Below are positions 60,504 through 64,000 of a stretch of DNA of 64,000 bases, one piece after another (position 1 is the first letter of the stretch; each line of letters opens with the position of its first letter). The stretch covers positions 10,907 through 74,906 of the forward strand of contig DHFP01000251.1 in NCBI GenBank assembly GCA_002402315.1, read 5' to 3'. Under the pieces are notes generated by a model. The model was given only the letters and a program-made list of their open reading frames with translations, searched no databases and was not told where the DNA came from. A program made the translations under genes and the position numbers. This stretch comes from Clostridiales bacterium UBA4821 (GTDB taxonomy: Bacteria > Bacillota > Clostridia > Acetivibrionales > UBA4821).

Positions 60504-62846
60504 TTGAAAAAATTAATTGCAACATTTATTTTTACATTGCTTGCATTCAATTTCATAATTGTATGCCATGCCCAGAATATAACCATCAGTTTAAGTGCCG
60601 GAGAGAGCTATGAATTTACGAATACTGGCCGGATTGAAAGTACAATCCAGACAAGTAATCCTTATTTATCAAATTCAGTATACGACTATGCAATTTATAA
60701 CCAGGATGGTTCGGTACATGAAACCGGTATGCTTAAAAGTCAATTAGGTATTTACAAAGTTCCGGCTGGAGGCCGTATGGTAATAACGGTAATTTCATCC
60801 TCAAAACCTATGGAATTCTGGGGTTCAGACCAGTCCTTAACCGGCAAGCCGGCTGATGAACCGGCATTGCATAGGATAACCCTGAAACCTGGAGAGAACT
60901 ATGAGTTTTCGAACAATGGAACAGCGGAAGACTCACTTGAAGTTGTAGGAGATGATAACAACCTCATTAGTTATGATTATGCTGTTTATAACAAAGATGG
61001 CACGGTATACCACAGCAGTATTTCAGTCAGCTATAACACAAGTATTAAAGTACCGGCTGGCGGACGGGTGGTTATAACGGCTGCCTTAACATCAAAGCCT
61101 GTCAGCTTTGGCGGAGCCGGTCAATTTTTTTCCGGGAGTTTTAGCGTAAATCTGGCGCTGTACAGGGTAACGATGAAGGCCGGAGAAAGCTGCGAATTTC
61201 TGAACAGCGGCCTTCAGAAAAACACTATTGAGACGTATACGGCCAACCCTAGTCTAGCAGAATATAGTTTTAAAGTTTATGACCAAGATGGAAAGCTTTA
61301 TTATGATAGCAATGTACCGATTAATTACGAGACAAGCATTAAAGTCCCACCGGGGGGAAGATTGGCAGCAGCAGTATCATCATCCTCAAGCCCGGTAGAA
61401 TTTGGGGGATGTTTTGAATTTTTTAACCCGGCAGGAACAATGGTAGATTCAAATGAGTTAAAGCAGATTTTTCAGTATGAGAATATTGAAAAGGCAGATA
61501 GCACTACTGATGTTTTAAGTGCAGTATCGGAAGCCTATTCAAAGTTATCCGGACAGTTGAAACAGAATGATGATGTAAAGGAAAAAAGCCTGCAGTTTGG
61601 AGAATATGCAATTGAGAAAATAGCAACAAGAGAAATAGCCGGACAGGATGAAATTTTACAAATAAACTACGATACAATTAAAGAACAGCTTAAAGAGGCA
61701 GAAACAGCAGCCGGGAAGGTTGAAGAACTTTTGAAACAGAATAAAATCGATACTAACAGAGAACTGGAGTTAAGTATAAAACTCAAAGCAGTTGGGGTGG
61801 AGAAAGACTTTGCGGCAGCAGTACAAAAGGATTTGGTAAAGGGTTTGGGTATCTTACACAATATAAGAGTTGATAACGGAGAAGTGATAGTAACACTGCC
61901 GGTTAAAAATATTGAGAAGGAAATAGGTACCAGCAGCGGCCTGACCATTGAGGTAAATAAGGAGACCAGAGCAGTTAAAAGTATTATCAGCCATAGAGGA
62001 GCTTCAGGGATAAGTATGAAGAATATGGCTTACTCGGATATTTCTTCTGTTGAATCACCGGTTTACCGGATTGGGCTAAAACAAGGTGAAAAAACGGTTA
62101 GCAAGCTTAACAGCAATATCAAGCTTGCGTTTCCCATAGCAGAAGAAGATCCGGAGTATAACTGCGTATTCATTGTTGAGGGAGAAGGCAGTCAGATTGC
62201 AGAACCTGTTGGTGGAAAATATGTTCAGGTAACCGGAAAAATTGAGATTGAGTCAAAAAGTGCCGGGAGATACTACGTTAAGGAAAACAGGAAGACTTTT
62301 AAAGATATAGGCTCAAAGGATGCAATGATGAAAAAAGCCATAGAGGTAATGGCTTCAAAGGGGATAATCAGTGGAAAAGATGAGAACAATTTTGACCCTG
62401 ACGGAGTGGTTAGCCGTGCTGAGCTTGTAAAACTGATAGTGCGAACTCTTTATTCCATGGATAAGGATGCAAAAGCTGATTTTAAGGATGTACCCGATAA
62501 AGCCTGGTATTATCCATATGTCGCATCTTCTAAAAAGGAGGGTCTGGTTAACGGGTATCCGGATAATACTTTCAGGGGTAAAAATACTATAACTAAAGAG
62601 GAAATTATAAAGGTTTGTGCAGCTTCCCTGCAAGGAAAGAAAAGATATAAGCATCCGGAGAATGAAGGTAAGTATATAGTTTTTAAGGACAATACCTCAG
62701 TACCTGATTGGGTAAGGAAATACCTGGCATTAGCTGTCAGGGAGGGCTTGATTATTAGAAGGGCAGACGGCAACTTTCAAGGTAGTAAGCCTATGACCAG
62801 GGGAGAAACCGCACTTATCTTATACAGGTTATTTGAAAAAATGTAG
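60504..62846 (+). CDS. Exported SLH-domain surface protein with triplicate N-terminal beta repeats
   Basis: A 780-residue protein. After a signal peptide (about 1-26) come three homologous units of about 90 residues, each containing LxxGExYEFxNxG, YDYAxYNxDG, YxxSIKVPxGGR and a final SSxPVxF. A helical middle part (about 320-500) and a further domain (about 500-600) follow. SLH repeats (about 605-780; FKDIGSKD, FKDVPDKAWYYPYV, FKDNTSVPDWV) anchor it to wall polymer. The start is TTG 60504, nine bases from AAAGGAG; GTG 60495 is too close. Confidence 0.85.
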   Translation: MKKLIATFIFTLLAFNFIIVCHAQNITISLSAGESYEFTNTGRIESTIQTSNPYLSNSVYDYAIYNQDGSVHETGMLKSQLGIYKVPAGGRMVITVISSSKPMEFWGSDQSLTGKPADEPALHRITLKPGENYEFSNNGTAEDSLEVVGDDNNLISYDYAVYNKDGTVYHSSISVSYNTSIKVPAGGRVVITAALTSKPVSFGGAGQFFSGSFSVNLALYRVTMKAGESCEFLNSGLQKNTIETYTANPSLAEYSFKVYDQDGKLYYDSNVPINYETSIKVPPGGRLAAAVSSSSSPVEFGGCFEFFNPAGTMVDSNELKQIFQYENIEKADSTTDVLSAVSEAYSKLSGQLKQNDDVKEKSLQFGEYAIEKIATREIAGQDEILQINYDTIKEQLKEAETAAGKVEELLKQNKIDTNRELELSIKLKAVGVEKDFAAAVQKDLVKGLGILHNIRVDNGEVIVTLPVKNIEKEIGTSSGLTIEVNKETRAVKSIISHRGASGISMKNMAYSDISSVESPVYRIGLKQGEKTVSKLNSNIKLAFPIAEEDPEYNCVFIVEGEGSQIAEPVGGKYVQVTGKIEIESKSAGRYYVKENRKTFKDIGSKDAMMKKAIEVMASKGIISGKDENNFDPDGVVSRAELVKLIVRTLYSMDKDAKADFKDVPDKAWYYPYVASSKKEGLVNGYPDNTFRGKNTITKEEIIKVCAASLQGKKRYKHPENEGKYIVFKDNTSVPDWVRKYLALAVREGLIIRRADGNFQGSKPMTRGETALILYRLFEKM

Positions 62847-62873
62847 GCAATCTTATATTCTTTATGTTACGCT

Positions 62874-63763
62874 TCAGGGGCTTAGGCCTGAAATGGCGAA
62901 CTTCTCAAAAGATAAAGCATCATGATAAAAGATTTTATCCTTATTTTTAAAGAACCTGAAAAACCGCAGTTTTTCATCTTCCTTTTCCTGATTTTTCTTA
63001 CCGTCATGATAGTTAATGATATGTATTTCGGGTGTAGTTCCCTGAAACATTTCAGCCCTTTTTAACAAATACTTTATATGCATGTCGGCGTCAGGTAAGG
63101 AATAACCGCAAACCAATATCTTCGGCACATTTCTAAGAAGCTTGTCAGCTTTCAAAAATATCTTTTTGAACAGTATAACCAATTTAGAGAACCATGTATT
63201 TTTAATAGTAAAATTGAACTTTTATCTGAGCTATTGATATCATCCATTGTTTTATTAAAGTAGTTAATAAAATCTATTCCATAATCAATATATTCATAGC
63301 CGTACTGGTTAATAAAAACATTATCAATAACAATATCATAATTTAAACTCACAAAGGCAGTTTTATCAAGTTTATTTTCAGTCCTTAATCTTTCTGCCAG
63401 ATTTGCATGATGGGAGACCTTATTTTTTAGACTTTCATCCAGGACTTTTGCTATGAGAAAGACCAAACCGTCCCGGATTTTATTTATTTTTTCATCAGAG
63501 TAACCTTTTAGAGTTTCTCCGCGGGAGTAAGCCCAATCTAATGTTCCAAGACATTCTTCAAATGTAGGAAAGTTAATGCCCGGGATTTGGTAATTGCTTT
63601 CGTCCATTCCCCAGAAGTCTTTAAAGAAATCTATTATCAATTTGTCGCGATCCTTCATTAAATAATATTTAAAGAACTTTTTAAACAGTTCATTTTGCAA
63701 AGGCATTCCTTCGCTTTTTGATGCACCGGCACCCAGTATAATTATCTGCTCAACTTGGTTCAT
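62874..63763 (-). pseudogene. SIR2-like NAD-binding protein, broken by deletion and frameshift
   Basis: The N-terminal part (63763-63152) starts IIILGAGASKSEGMPLQNEL, the SIR2-like NAD loop, and has FVSLNYDIVIDN and LLKIHGSLNWLYCSK. The frame then stops, and an overlapping frame (63182-62874) continues KADKLLRNVPKILVCGYSLPDADMHIKYLLKRA, the family C-terminus. The stretch between them, which usually has a CxxC segment and about 60-80 residues, is missing. SIR2-like proteins of this group occur alone and in anti-phage defence. The gene is convergent with the SLH gene. Confidence 0.7.
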
Positions 63764-63913
63764 TTAATTACCCCGGTTCTGTAATAATTTTTCTAGAACA
63801 ACTAAAGAGTATCCAGTTAATCTTTAATATGATTATTTCAAGTATATATAGGAATATGCATTAAAAGTTGAAAAAAAGATAAGGGTAATCTATACTTGAG
63901 ATAGTGCGCTGAA

Positions 63914-63941
63914 TGGGGACGCGCCTCTTTCACTGTCCCCA
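63914..63941. repeat. Short GGGGAC palindromic repeat
   Basis: TGGGGAC and GTCCCCA arms surround GCGCCTCTTTCACT. It is related to the element at 4741-4802. The gap 63764-63964 contains nothing else recognised. Confidence 0.6.
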
Positions 63942-63964
63942 AGTCTTGAGAATAGGAGATGCTT

Positions 63965-64000
63965 ATGAAGATTTTAGTTGATGCCGATGCATGCCCTGTT
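63965..64000 (+). CDS. YaiI/YqxD family (UPF0178, DUF188) protein, start only
   Basis: Only the first twelve codons are inside the window, MKILVDADACPV. This N-terminus is the hallmark of the YaiI/YqxD family (UPF0178), PIN-like fold proteins of about 150 residues whose DADACP motif holds the acidic residues. AGGAGATGCTT precedes the ATG. The rest of the gene lies beyond 64000. Confidence 0.75.
   Translation, partial: MKILVDADACPV

Overview
The window is a low-GC chromosomal segment of a spore-forming, Gram-positive anaerobe-like bacterium, most likely a member of the Clostridia (Ruminiclostridium/Acetivibrio-like; this is inferred from gene content, not from a search). Pointers are the two-subunit glycine decarboxylase, the sporulation amidase CwlD, an SLH-domain surface protein, AGGAGG-type ribosome binding sites, sigma-A promoters with 16-17 base spacers and frequent TTG starts.

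Layout. 1-5007: the glycine cleavage operon gcvT-(amidohydrolase)-gcvH-gcvPA-gcvPB, ending in a perfect palindromic repeat that faces a convergent copper-chaperone-like gene. 5232-12267: an unusual five-gene cluster of a tandem AAA ATPase, a PspA/IM30 (ESCRT-III superfamily) protein, a membrane-anchored coiled-coil protein, a FapA/DUF342 protein and a triple-GAF protein. 12290-26427: housekeeping and signalling genes (acpS, ilvE, an orphan histidine kinase, a CDP-alcohol phosphatidyltransferase with a membrane-anchored flavodoxin, metG-tatD-yabE-rsmA, a receiver-GGDDF protein, cwlD, and a 4-TM protein under a CsoR/CstR-type double operator). 26532-30378: pcrA interrupted by a 361-residue intein, then a DUF1292 gene.

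30509-44791: a tRNA-Arg(TCG) gene carries a 14.2-kb prophage remnant bounded by perfect 55-bp att repeats. Its integrase has lost its N-terminus and lies against late virion genes: a frameshifted tail-nozzle-like gene, a fibre, two ejection-type proteins, two holin-like genes and an endolysin with an internal translation start. Cargo genes (a secreted trypsin-like protease, a small 2-TM protein, a stalk-domain secreted protein, small peptides) lie among them. Head, terminase, replication and repressor genes are absent.

45069-46371: ccdA and a TlpA/ResA thioredoxin. 46643-60297: a complete Tad (Flp) pilus operon with TadZ/CpaE, TadA/CpaF, TadB, TadC, an Flp pilin, TadE/TadG-like pseudopilins, two prepilin peptidases, an FHA protein and a Ser/Thr kinase fused to a Big2 and a beta-propeller-like sensor. 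It is followed by a structured leader and an SLH-domain exported protein. A broken SIR2-like gene and the start of a YaiI/YqxD-family gene end the window.

The strongest candidates for something new are the AAA-PspA cluster (a possible bacterial ESCRT-III/Vps4-like membrane-maintenance module), the kinase/FHA-coupled Tad locus, and the prophage cargo unit in which a secreted protease and a membrane protein share the same extended -10 promoter.
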